Source: Lactobacillaceae bacterium UBA5807
GTDB lineage: Bacteria; Bacillota; Bacilli; Lactobacillales; Lactobacillaceae
Direction of reading: 5' to 3'
Length of the DNA: 54,765 nucleotides
Assembly: GCA_002418005.1 (NCBI GenBank)
Contig: DIDF01000075.1
Span: forward strand, 1 to 54,765
The notes under the pieces are model-generated. The model searched no databases, was not told the origin of the DNA, and saw only the letters and a list, made by a program, of their open reading frames with translations. Shown piece by piece: positions 34,730-42,943 of the stretch (position 1 is its first letter; the number at the start of each line of letters is the position of its first letter). A program made the position numbers and the translations under genes.

Positions 34730-36964
34730 TTATCTAAACGTTCTTTCAATCAAATAAACATCATGGACAGTCTTAATCGTGTTCATAAGGTGCTCAAGTT
34801 GTTCTTTATTTCGAACACCGACAATCAAAGAAACAGTTGCCATCTTATTGTTATCAACTTCTCCATTAACCGACATAACATTTTTAGTAACTCCGTTAAC
34901 TGCAGTCAAAATATCAGCTAACAGACCTGGTCTGTTATATCCTTGAACGGACAAACTGGTTTCATAAAATGTTCGCTCAGATGAATTTTCGTCCGCCCAA
35001 GAGACTTGAATCAAACGATCACCATTTTGCTCAGATTTTGCAATGTTAGGACAATCGACTCGATGAACCGAAATTCCTCGGCCTTTAGTAATATAGCCAA
35101 CAATTTTATCACCGGGAATTGGATTGCAGCAGTGACTTAGCCGAACCAGCAAATTATCAACGCCTTCAATGACAATGCCATTGGAGGATTTCTTCTTTTT
35201 GTGGTTTTTTTGCTGCTCTGGGGATTCCACCGTTAAAGTTTGGTGACCTTCCAAAACTTCCTTTTCGGCTTGGCTTTGACGCTCAAGCTTTTGTTGAGCC
35301 CGTGAAGTTTCAGTTAAACGATTGATGACGCCGGTTGGTTGCATATCGCCAAAACCAATTGCTGCAAGTAGATCATCACCATGCTGATAATGCATTTTTT
35401 GAGCTACCGCATCCACTTTGGTAGGTTCCATGACAATTTTAGGATCAAAACCATTTTCTCTGAGAGCCCGAACAATAATTGAGCGCCCAGATTCAATATT
35501 TTGAGACCGGTCTTCTTGCCTGAAGAACTGCTTAATTTTGTTTCTTGCTCGCCGAGTATGAACAAGTTTTAACCAGTCTCGACTTGGACCCGCAGAGCTA
35601 GTTGAGGTAATGATATCAACAATATCACCATTTTTAACTTTAAAGTCCAAAGGAACAATTTTGCCGTTAACTTTGGCACCAGTCGTATGATTGCCAACTT
35701 CGGTATGAATCATATAGGCCATATCCAAAGGCCCTGCTCCTTTTGGCAATTCAAAAACATCACCTTTTGGCGTAAAAACATAAACCCGGTCACCAAATAG
35801 TTCACCTTTAACACTATCCATAAAGTCAGCGGCATCATCGGTATCTTCTTGCAGTTCAATAATTTGTTTAAACCAATTAAGTTTGTTGTTATCTTTGGTG
35901 GCTTGAACTTTAGACTTTATTCCCTCTTTATAAGCCCAGTGGGCAGCAATACCATATTCAGCCACTCGGTGCATTTCAGCGGTTCTGATCTGCACTTCCA
36001 AAGGTTTGCCTTCCGGGCCGATAACTGTTGTATGAAGAGATTGATACATATTTGCTTTAGGCATAGCAATGTAGTCTTTAAAACGGCCAGGCATCGGTTT
36101 CCACTTTGTGTGGATGGCTCCTAAAACGGCGTAACAATCTTTAATTGAATCAACAATTACCCGAATTGCAAGTAAATCATATATCTGACTAAACTGTTTA
36201 TGTTGGTCGACCATTTTCCGATAGACTGAATAAATATGCTTTGGTCGGCCATAAATTTCACTTTGAATGTTAAGGTCCGCAATTGCACCCTTAACTTCTT
36301 TAATCGCTTTTTCAATATAATCCACTCTTTGATCTCTTCTGGAGTTCATCAAATGGACAATTCGATAGTACTGCTGGGGATTCAAGTATCTAAGCGAAAT
36401 ATCTTCAAGTTCCCATTTAATAGTTCCAATACCTAATCGATCAGCTAACGGAGCATAAATTTCAAGTGTCTCTTTAGAAATTCGCCGTTGCTTATCAGGA
36501 CGAAGGGATCCCAAAGTTCTCATGTTATGAAGCCGATCAGCAAGCTTAACAATCATAACTCGAATGTCTTTACACATTGCCAAAAGCAATTTTCGATGAT
36601 TTTCAGCTAAACGTTCTTCGGAAGACTTATATTTGATTTTGCTAAGTTTAGTGACCCCGTCAACGATTAAAGCAACATCATCGCCAAAAAGTTCCTTCAC
36701 ATCACTAACTTCTACTCCAGTATCTTCAACAACATCATGTAAAAAGCCGGCACAGATAGTCGCTGGATCCATGTGAAGACCAGCAAGAATTCCAGCAACT
36801 TGAATTGGGTGAGTAATGTAAGGCTCACCTGACTGACGTTTTTGATCCTTGTGAGCAACTGCGGCAAGTTTATACGCTTTTTTAACTTCTTCAACGTGCT
36901 CTTTATTCATATATTCAGAAATCTTATTAAAAACGTCATACGCGGTCCATACTTTAGTTGACAT
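34730..36964 (-). CDS. relA: Bifunctional (p)ppGpp synthetase/hydrolase
   Basis: This enzyme makes and degrades (p)ppGpp, the stringent-response signal. The 744 residues show the HD hydrolase domain (H52, HD at 76-77, ED at 80-81), the synthetase domain with YGRPKHIYS and RFKDYIAMPKANMYQSLHT, a TGS domain (VYVFTPKGDVFELPKGAGPLD), a zinc-finger-like region with HCCNPIPGD and a C-terminal ACT domain. The intact hydrolase motif identifies it as the long Rel of Firmicutes. It has an extended -10 promoter (TGCTAGAAT) and is followed by dtd. Confidence 0.97.
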   Translation of the reverse strand: MSTKVWTAYDVFNKISEYMNKEHVEEVKKAYKLAAVAHKDQKRQSGEPYITHPIQVAGILAGLHMDPATICAGFLHDVVEDTGVEVSDVKELFGDDVALIVDGVTKLSKIKYKSSEERLAENHRKLLLAMCKDIRVMIVKLADRLHNMRTLGSLRPDKQRRISKETLEIYAPLADRLGIGTIKWELEDISLRYLNPQQYYRIVHLMNSRRDQRVDYIEKAIKEVKGAIADLNIQSEIYGRPKHIYSVYRKMVDQHKQFSQIYDLLAIRVIVDSIKDCYAVLGAIHTKWKPMPGRFKDYIAMPKANMYQSLHTTVIGPEGKPLEVQIRTAEMHRVAEYGIAAHWAYKEGIKSKVQATKDNNKLNWFKQIIELQEDTDDAADFMDSVKGELFGDRVYVFTPKGDVFELPKGAGPLDMAYMIHTEVGNHTTGAKVNGKIVPLDFKVKNGDIVDIITSTSSAGPSRDWLKLVHTRRARNKIKQFFRQEDRSQNIESGRSIIVRALRENGFDPKIVMEPTKVDAVAQKMHYQHGDDLLAAIGFGDMQPTGVINRLTETSRAQQKLERQSQAEKEVLEGHQTLTVESPEQQKNHKKKKSSNGIVIEGVDNLLVRLSHCCNPIPGDKIVGYITKGRGISVHRVDCPNIAKSEQNGDRLIQVSWADENSSERTFYETSLSVQGYNRPGLLADILTAVNGVTKNVMSVNGEVDNNKMATVSLIVGVRNKEQLEHLMNTIKTVHDVYLIERTFR

Positions 36965-36999
36965 CCCTTCACCCCTTTTTACTATGTGTCTTTTTTAGT

Positions 37000-37005
37000 A
37001 TTCTA
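37000..37005 (-). promoter_or_regulatory. relA promoter, extended -10
   Basis: On the minus strand TGCTAGAAT lies about 35 bases before the relA start. No good -35 is seen. Confidence 0.5.
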
Positions 37006-37032
37006 GCATTATTCATTCAGAAAATCAGCCAA

Positions 37033-37779
37033 CTAACTTAATTCGAAGAAAGTGGAAACTGCCGAAAGAAAATATAAAGGAGCAGTTTCGGTCCGCATAA
37101 TTCTGGGGCCAAGTCCGCACAAAACAAAATGTTGAGCAGTAAGTTCATCAATTTCTGGTGAACTGATTCCTCCTTCTGGCCCAAACAAAGCAACAATATG
37201 ACTTTGCCTTTTGGTTTTTTTAAATGACGTAATTAAATTGGATTCTTCATTTTGTTTAGCGGATTCTTCGTAAGCAACAATCTTGGTAGTGAAATTTTCC
37301 AAATTTAACTTTTTAATAGATTCAGCGTAAGAAACCTTGGGAATCACGTTTCGATGCGATTGTTCAGCGGCATTCAACGCAACTTCATTCAAACGCATCA
37401 ATTTCTTACTTCTTTTTTTGCCCGCATCCCATTTGGCGATTGACCACTTCATTGGCAAAAATATTATTTCGTTAGCTCCAAGTTCAGTTGCTTTTTGGAC
37501 AATAAATTCAGGCTTATTCTTTTTTGAAAGGCCACAAACAATTGTAACAGAAACCGGAAGTTCCACATTTTTATGCAGATTGTGTTCAATAAGGACTTCT
37601 GCTTGGCTTTGCTTTTGGCCAATTAATTTTGCCAAAAATACAACGTGATCACGTGATACTAGTTCTACTTCTTGACCCGGTTTGGCCCTTAAAACCCTTA
37701 AAAAATGATTTGAAATATCATTTGGTAATATCAGCCTTTGTTCATCTTGAATTGAATCCCTTAAAAAATAATGCTGCAT
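37033..37779 (-). CDS. rsmE: 16S rRNA (uracil(1498)-N3)-methyltransferase
   Basis: RsmE methylates U1498 in helix 44 of 16S rRNA. The 248 residues show an N-terminal PUA-like domain (HFLRVLRAKPGQEVEL) and a SPOUT knot domain with ALFGPEGGISSPEID and LGPRIMRTETAPLY, the SAM-binding knot. GAGGA precedes the ATG at 37779. It starts two bases after prmA, so the two are coupled; they form the conserved prmA-rsmE pair upstream of relA. Confidence 0.96.
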   Translation of the reverse strand: MQHYFLRDSIQDEQRLILPNDISNHFLRVLRAKPGQEVELVSRDHVVFLAKLIGQKQSQAEVLIEHNLHKNVELPVSVTIVCGLSKKNKPEFIVQKATELGANEIIFLPMKWSIAKWDAGKKRSKKLMRLNEVALNAAEQSHRNVIPKVSYAESIKKLNLENFTTKIVAYEESAKQNEESNLITSFKKTKRQSHIVALFGPEGGISSPEIDELTAQHFVLCGLGPRIMRTETAPLYFLSAVSTFFELS

Positions 37780-37781
37780 AT

Positions 37782-38744
37782 TTAATCCTCGTTCTCAGAA
37801 GGTTTTTGAGCAATAATTCCACACCAATCCTTCATTTTTAAGGTCTGAACTATCTTAAAATGATTAGATTTTAAACTAGAAACCACCAAACCAAACTTAC
37901 TATTAATGATTCCAGAAGTCAGGAAGTATCCACCAGGCTTCAAATTATCAAACGCTTGCGGAGTCAAAGGAATTATTATCTCCGCTAAAATATTGGCAAC
38001 TACCACGTCAACTTGTTTATGAATGCCGCTCAACAAGTTATTGACCCCTAAATGAATATCTTTTGCCGAATCATTTAAAGCAAAGTTTTTCTTTGCAGAT
38101 TTAACAGCCACTTCATCAACATCGTAAGCAAAAACGTCAGCGGCACTCATAAGCTTTGCGGCAATACTTAACACACCAGATCCAGTACCAACATCAATAA
38201 CTGACTCATTTCCCCTTAAAACAGTCTCCAACATTTCTAATGAAAGCCTAGTGGTTGGGTGAGTACCAGTACCAAATGCCATACCTGGATCCAAGTAAAT
38301 AACTTTTTCGTCATGACTGGTTACTGAATAGTTTTCCCACTTTGGAACTACAGTTAAGAATCGGGTAATTCTAAGTGGATGATAATATTTTTCCCAAGCA
38401 GTTGCCCAGTCCTGACTCTTTAACGTATCAAGCTTTACCTCTCCCGGACCGGGATTTAATCCAAATCTTTTGAGTTCCAGAACCTTTTGAGAAATTTCTG
38501 GGACTCGGGATGAAATATTGCTGGATTCAGGAAAATAGGCTGAAACAATTGCTCCTTTTTTAATATGAGGAATACTATCAGGATCAATAATTTCACCATA
38601 TTTGCCGTATTTTCCTTTTTTTAAATGTTCAAAATCTTTTGAATCCTCAATTTGAACTCCCTTGGCTTCTCGATCAACTAAAATATTAGAGACCGCTTCA
38701 ACTGACTCACTTGTTGTAAGAACAGATAATTCATACCATTCCAT
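37782..38744 (-). CDS. prmA: Ribosomal protein L11 methyltransferase
   Basis: PrmA trimethylates ribosomal protein L11. The 320 residues have an N-terminal substrate-binding domain (MEWYELSVLTT) and a Rossmann methyltransferase domain with GMAFGTGTHPTT, VIDVGTGSGVLSIAA and VVANILAEIIIPL. A frame open 13 codons further upstream runs into a hairpin; ATG at 38744 with AAAGGA upstream is chosen. It starts only 30 bases after an intrinsic terminator-like hairpin. Confidence 0.96.
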   Translation of the reverse strand: MEWYELSVLTTSESVEAVSNILVDREAKGVQIEDSKDFEHLKKGKYGKYGEIIDPDSIPHIKKGAIVSAYFPESSNISSRVPEISQKVLELKRFGLNPGPGEVKLDTLKSQDWATAWEKYYHPLRITRFLTVVPKWENYSVTSHDEKVIYLDPGMAFGTGTHPTTRLSLEMLETVLRGNESVIDVGTGSGVLSIAAKLMSAADVFAYDVDEVAVKSAKKNFALNDSAKDIHLGVNNLLSGIHKQVDVVVANILAEIIIPLTPQAFDNLKPGGYFLTSGIINSKFGLVVSSLKSNHFKIVQTLKMKDWCGIIAQKPSENED

Positions 38745-38773
38745 CACAATTTTCCTTTCAGAAAAGTTTAAAT

Positions 38774-38801
38774 AAAAAAGCATCCGTTTATTAGCGGATG
38801 C
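38774..38801 (-). terminator. Terminator between the 102-residue gene and prmA
   Basis: GCATCCG and CGGATGC form a seven-base stem around an eight-base loop, followed by TTTTTT on the minus strand. It lies just ahead of the prmA ribosome site. Confidence 0.85.
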
Positions 38802-38824
38802 CCTTAATCAAAGTAACTTCTCAA

Positions 38825-39130
38825 TTACATTTCCTGCGAATGGACTTTCGCCTCATGCTTGAGTAAATGATCTTCTAGATATCCTAACAATTCGGCTTCA
38901 TTGTAAAAGATTCGCGGATGTTTTTGTTTGTGAAGACGAAGATCAATCTCTTCAATTTCTTGACGGCCTGTCCAACGATGTTTGTAACGAATAATCAAGC
39001 GATTGTCCAACTTATCCTTCCCAAATCTAAAAATATAGATATTATCAGGGGTCAATAAGGGGCGCATATATTCTTTTTTATAAGAAAATCCTTTATTTCG
39101 TAAATATTGTTTTGTCCTACTTAGAATAAT
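38825..39130 (-). CDS. Unrecognised ~102-residue protein with probable AUU start
   Basis: I do not recognise the family. The protein is basic and rich in aromatic residues, with IYIFRFGKDKLDNRLIIRYKHR and KHPRIFYNEAELLGYLEDHLL, and has no membrane helix. The frame is open to an ATG at 39169, but the promoter -10 (39184-39179) is only nine bases from that ATG, leaving no room for a ribosome site. A perfect AGGAGGTG lies further in at 39141-39134, five and eight bases before ATT codons at 39130 and 39127; a GTG at 39136 is inside the ribosome site. An AUU start is therefore proposed. The gene ends at a strong terminator ahead of prmA. Confidence 0.6.
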   Translation of the reverse strand: MILSRTKQYLRNKGFSYKKEYMRPLLTPDNIYIFRFGKDKLDNRLIIRYKHRWTGRQEIEEIDLRLHKQKHPRIFYNEAELLGYLEDHLLKHEAKVHSQEM

Positions 39131-39178
39131 GAACACCTCCTGCCCTTTTTTCTTAACGTTAAAAAACATTTAGTTTAT

Positions 39179-39207
39179 ATAATAATAGAATTAAAGCAAA
39201 AAGGCAA
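39179..39207 (-). promoter_or_regulatory. Promoter of the 102-residue gene
   Basis: TTGCCT and TATTAT are 17 bases apart on the minus strand. The predicted transcript starts two to four bases before the ATG at 39169. Confidence 0.6.
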
Positions 39208-39227
39208 ACATTGCATACAACTTAAAC

Positions 39228-39256
39228 TTGATTTCTAGGATTTTCCTAATTAGTAT
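39228..39256 (+). promoter_or_regulatory. Promoter of the 130-residue plus-strand gene
   Basis: TTGATT and TAGTAT are 17 bases apart, about 24 bases before the TTG start. It is divergent from the neighbouring promoter at 39179-39207. Confidence 0.55.
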
Positions 39257-39279
39257 TAATCACAAAGGGGATGAAGGAT

Positions 39280-39672
39280 TTGAAACAGTTCCGTATCCGA
39301 TTTATTAATAAAGTTCGCCCAGATACCATCGAAATTCGATACTTCGTAACATTAGAGACCAATGAGAGCCCACTAATCTTTGAAGGCCATCAATTATTTT
39401 ATAAGGGTTATTTAAATCTGGAACTTTTAAAAACGGGCGATGTTGCTTTAAGATCAATTAAAAACATTTTTTCCGCCATTCCTGATGAATATATTTTAGA
39501 CTATATTTCATTTGAACAGCCCCATGATCGTAAATTACTTTCAGTTCCTTCGGAAACATTATTTAAAAATTTCATTACTTCAAACAATTTTTTGAATCGA
39601 GTTAGGAGCCACAATAGCCAAGGAAAAGTAATTATTGATACGAAACTTCGAGAAGAGCTTCGCTTAGGTTAA
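39280..39672 (+). CDS. Unrecognised 130-residue protein
   Basis: I do not recognise the family. The sequence starts MKQFRIRFINKVRPDTIEIRY and is mixed alpha/beta, with no membrane helix or signal peptide; SFEQPHDRKLLSVPSETLF is a distinctive stretch. An ATG at 39271 directly abuts AAAGGGG and cannot use it; TTG at 39280 is nine bases away and is preferred. It is one of the few plus-strand genes, lying alone between a divergent minus-strand gene and convergent lepA. A reasonable promoter and ribosome site support it as real. Confidence 0.72.
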   Translation: MKQFRIRFINKVRPDTIEIRYFVTLETNESPLIFEGHQLFYKGYLNLELLKTGDVALRSIKNIFSAIPDEYILDYISFEQPHDRKLLSVPSETLFKNFITSNNFLNRVRSHNSQGKVIIDTKLREELRLG

Positions 39673-39724
39673 AAATCTAATAAATTAATATCGAATTTGA
39701 CGTCTTATTTTTAAAATAAGGAAA

Positions 39725-41563
39725 CTATTTATCCCCTTTTTCCTCCTCATCAGTTTTTAAAACAGCCATGAAGGCATCTTGAGGAATGTCAACTCGCCCA
39801 ACTGCTTTCATCCTTTTTTTTCCACGCTTTTGCTTTTCAAGTAATTTTGCTCTTCGATCAGGATCTCCAGTATGAATTCTTGCGGTAACATCTTTTCGAT
39901 AAGCCTTAATATTTGTTCGAGCAATAATTTTGGCACCAATTGCGGCTTGAATTGGAATTTCAAAATTTTGTCTTGGAATCAATGTTTTAAGTTTAGTGAC
40001 AATATCTCGGCTTCGCTTTTCAGCAAACTGGCGGTGAGAAATAAAACTCAAAGCATCAACCTTATCGCCATTCAATAAAATATCAATTTTAACCAAATCT
40101 GAAGGACGATAATCCTCCATTTCATAATCCAAAGAGGCATAACCTTTAGTGCTTGATTTAAGTTTGTCAAAGAAGTCAAAGATAATCTCTGCTAATGGCA
40201 TATGATAAATTACATTTACTCTGTATTTATCCAAATATTCCATAGTGTCAAACTCACCCCGTCTACGCTGACAGAGTTCCATAACTGGCCCGACATAATC
40301 ATTAGGCACCATAATAGAAGCTTTTACATAGGGTTCAGAAACAGATTTAATCTCGGAAACATCAGGCATTTCGGAAGGATTTTCAACTTTTTTCTCAGTT
40401 CCGTCAGTCATTTTAACTTTATAGGTAACGGATGGAGCAGTTGTAATCAATTCAAGGTCAAATTCACGTTCCAACCGTTCCTGAACAACATCCATATGCA
40501 GCAATCCTAAGAAACCACAACGGAATCCATAGCCCAAAGCTTGAGAAACTTCAGGCTCAAACTCTAAGGCCGCGTCATTTAATTTCAGTTTTTCTAATGC
40601 TTCTCTTAATTCACCAAATTTTGCGTTATCGGTTGGATAAAGTCCAGCATAAACCATGGGAATCATTTCTCGATACCCGGGTAACGCTGTGTCTGCAGGG
40701 TCATCGGCATTGGTCACTGTATCACCCACTCGAGTATCCATGATGTCCTTAATACTGGCAGTGATATAGCCAACATCGCCGGATATTAAAATATCTCGAG
40801 GAACTGGTTTAGGTGAATTCACGCCTACTTCAGTTACCTCATACTCTTTGCCTGAATTCATTAACCGAATTCGATCCCCAGGCTTAACTGTTCCATCAAA
40901 CAAACGGACACTAAGGACAACGCCGCGATAGTCATCATAAACAGAGTCAAAGACCAACGCCTTAAGAGGACCAGCAATATCGCCAGTTGGAGCAGGAATC
41001 TTATGAACAATTTGTTCTAGAAGTTCCCCAATCCCAATTCCCTTCTTTGCACTGGTCAACACAGCATCTGAAGCGTCAAGGCCAATTTCATTTTCAATTT
41101 CTGACCTAACTTTTTCAGGTTGGGCAGAAGGTAAATCAATTTTATTGATAACCGGAACAATTTCAAGATTATCGTCAAGAGCTAAATAAACATTGGCCAA
41201 TGTTTGGGCTTCGACTCCTTGAGCAGCATCGACAACTAAAACAGCCCCTTCACATGCGGCTAAACTTCTGGATACTTCATAAGAAAAGTCCACATGGCCT
41301 GGGGTGTCAATTAAATGAAATACATAGTCATGGCCATCTTTGGCATGATGAGTCAGTTCAACAGCATTTAACTTAATTGTAATTCCCCGCTCCCTTTCGA
41401 GAGCCATATTATCTAAAAGCTGATCTTTCATTTCCCTTTCTGGAACAGTATCTGTCAGTTCGAGAATTCGATCCGCCAAAGTAGACTTACCATGATCGAT
41501 GTGAGCAACAATGGAAAAATTCCGAATATACTTCTGCCGTTCTCTTAATTTATCTAAATCCAT
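39725..41563 (-). CDS. lepA: Elongation factor 4 (LepA)
   Basis: LepA is a ribosome-binding GTPase linked to back-translocation and 30S biogenesis. The 612 residues carry G1 AHIDHGKST, G3 DTPGHVDFSYEV, G4 NKIDLPSA, the GYGFRCGFLGLLHMD block and the C-terminal LepA domain with RKDVTARIHTGDPDRRAKLLEKQKRGKKRMK. The frame opens six codons earlier at TTG 41581, but GAGGA before the ATG at 41563 sets the start (MDLDKLRERQKYIRNFS). It has its own extended -10 promoter (TGATATAAT) after the dnaJ terminator. Confidence 0.98.
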   Translation of the reverse strand: MDLDKLRERQKYIRNFSIVAHIDHGKSTLADRILELTDTVPEREMKDQLLDNMALERERGITIKLNAVELTHHAKDGHDYVFHLIDTPGHVDFSYEVSRSLAACEGAVLVVDAAQGVEAQTLANVYLALDDNLEIVPVINKIDLPSAQPEKVRSEIENEIGLDASDAVLTSAKKGIGIGELLEQIVHKIPAPTGDIAGPLKALVFDSVYDDYRGVVLSVRLFDGTVKPGDRIRLMNSGKEYEVTEVGVNSPKPVPRDILISGDVGYITASIKDIMDTRVGDTVTNADDPADTALPGYREMIPMVYAGLYPTDNAKFGELREALEKLKLNDAALEFEPEVSQALGYGFRCGFLGLLHMDVVQERLEREFDLELITTAPSVTYKVKMTDGTEKKVENPSEMPDVSEIKSVSEPYVKASIMVPNDYVGPVMELCQRRRGEFDTMEYLDKYRVNVIYHMPLAEIIFDFFDKLKSSTKGYASLDYEMEDYRPSDLVKIDILLNGDKVDALSFISHRQFAEKRSRDIVTKLKTLIPRQNFEIPIQAAIGAKIIARTNIKAYRKDVTARIHTGDPDRRAKLLEKQKRGKKRMKAVGRVDIPQDAFMAVLKTDEEEKGDK

Positions 41564-41607
41564 GTGTCCTCTCACTTTCAAATCAAAATCATTTCATAAC
41601 GTATTAA

Positions 41608-41613
41608 ATTATA
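41608..41613 (-). promoter_or_regulatory. lepA promoter, extended -10
   Basis: On the minus strand TGATATAAT lies about 45 bases before the lepA start; a TTGTTT at 18 bases may act as -35. Confidence 0.6.
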
Positions 41614-41640
41614 TCATGAAAAAAGACTTGCAAACAAAAC

Positions 41641-41675
41641 AGGGACCAAGGCAAAATTAAATTTGTCTTGGCCCT
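41641..41675 (-). terminator. dnaJ terminator
   Basis: AGGGCCAAG pairs with CTTGGTCCCT around an AT-rich loop, followed by GTTTTGTTT on the minus strand. It lies just after the dnaJ stop. Confidence 0.8.
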
Positions 41676-41686
41676 TATTTAAATTT

Positions 41687-42841
41687 TTAATTTTTACCGT
41701 CTAGGGCATCCTTAAACTTTTCAAATAATTTGCTGCCTTTTCCTGCCGGTACGTCTTCTCCAGAAGCTTTAGCAAATGCCTCTAAAGCAACTTTTTGCTC
41801 TTTATTCAAGGACTTAGGAGTAACGACTTTAACAGTAACTCGTTCATCGCCATTTCCTTTGCCCCGAAGTTTTGGCGCACCCTTGCCACGAAGCTTAAAG
41901 GTCGTTCCAGTTTGAGTTCCAGCTGGAATCGTCAAATCAACGTCTCCATGAACCGTTTTAACTTTGACTTTGCCGCCTAATGCTGCTCTGGCAAAGGTAA
42001 TATTCCGATCAAAGTAGATGGTTGTCCCATCTCTTCTAAAGTCTTTACTTGGCTTTACTCTAAAGATAATATAAAGGTCACCATAAGGACCACCATTTTC
42101 ACCGGCTTCACCTTGTTGTTGAAGTCTCATTTGCTGACCATCATCAATTCCGGCAGGAACATCAACTTCAAGTTCGTGACGCTCGTCAACGTGACCGGTA
42201 CCACCACATGTTGGGCATTTTTCCTTAATTTCTTTACCAGTACCATGACAAACATCACATGTTTGTCTAGTTTGCATCCTACCTAAAGGTGTGTTGGTTT
42301 GCACAGTAATATAACCACGACCACCACATTTATGGCAAGTCACGGGTGAAGTGCCTGGTTTAGCCCCACTGCCGCCACAAGTCTTACATGTAGCTTGGCG
42401 GTTATACGTGATACGAGTCTTCTTGCCAAAAATTGCTTCTTCAAATTCCAAAGTCATTTGATACTGAAGATCTCGGCCTTGTTTTGGCGCTGTTGGATCA
42501 GCTTGTCTTTGACCACCGCCAAAGAACTGATTGAAAATGTCATCAAAACCAAATCCACCAGCATCAAAGCCACCTGCACCGCCAAAGCCAGCGCCGGCTC
42601 CAGCGCCACCGAAACCTTGAGGACCTTCTGCAGAACCATACTGGTCATAATTAGCCTTTTTCTTTGGATCACTAAGAGTCTCATAGGCTTCGGTAATTTC
42701 CTTAAATTTTTGTTCGGCATTAGGAGCTTTGTTAATATCTGGGTGCCATTTTCTTGCTAACCGTCTATAGGCGTGCTTGATATCATCTTGAGTGGCATCA
42801 CGCGAAACTCCTAAAATGTCATAATAGTCTTTATCAGCCAT
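41687..42841 (-). CDS. dnaJ: Chaperone protein DnaJ
   Basis: DnaJ is the Hsp40 partner that stimulates DnaK ATPase. The 384 residues show the J domain with HPD at 33-35, a Gly/Phe/Ala-rich linker (about 70-110), four zinc-finger repeats (CKTCGGSG, CHKCGGRG, CDVCHGTG, CPTCGGTG) and the C-terminal substrate-binding domains. TAGGAG precedes the ATG at 42841. A strong hairpin stands between dnaK and dnaJ, so its level may be lower than that of dnaK. Confidence 0.98.
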   Translation of the reverse strand: MADKDYYDILGVSRDATQDDIKHAYRRLARKWHPDINKAPNAEQKFKEITEAYETLSDPKKKANYDQYGSAEGPQGFGGAGAGAGFGGAGGFDAGGFGFDDIFNQFFGGGQRQADPTAPKQGRDLQYQMTLEFEEAIFGKKTRITYNRQATCKTCGGSGAKPGTSPVTCHKCGGRGYITVQTNTPLGRMQTRQTCDVCHGTGKEIKEKCPTCGGTGHVDERHELEVDVPAGIDDGQQMRLQQQGEAGENGGPYGDLYIIFRVKPSKDFRRDGTTIYFDRNITFARAALGGKVKVKTVHGDVDLTIPAGTQTGTTFKLRGKGAPKLRGKGNGDERVTVKVVTPKSLNKEQKVALEAFAKASGEDVPAGKGSKLFEKFKDALDGKN

Positions 42842-42895
42842 GACAAACTCCTATCTATCATAAATTATCTAATTGACAGAATAACATATTTTAAC

Positions 42896-42929
42896 AAAAA
42901 GCCAAAACCCAAAAGGGCCTTGGCTTTTT
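42896..42929 (-). terminator. Hairpin between dnaK and dnaJ
   Basis: AAAAGCCAAGGCCC pairs with GGGTTTTGGCTTTTT (some G-U) around TTTT on the minus strand, with a T-run. It should stop or reduce transcription before dnaJ. Confidence 0.8.
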
Positions 42930-42943
42930 ATCGAAGTTAATGA

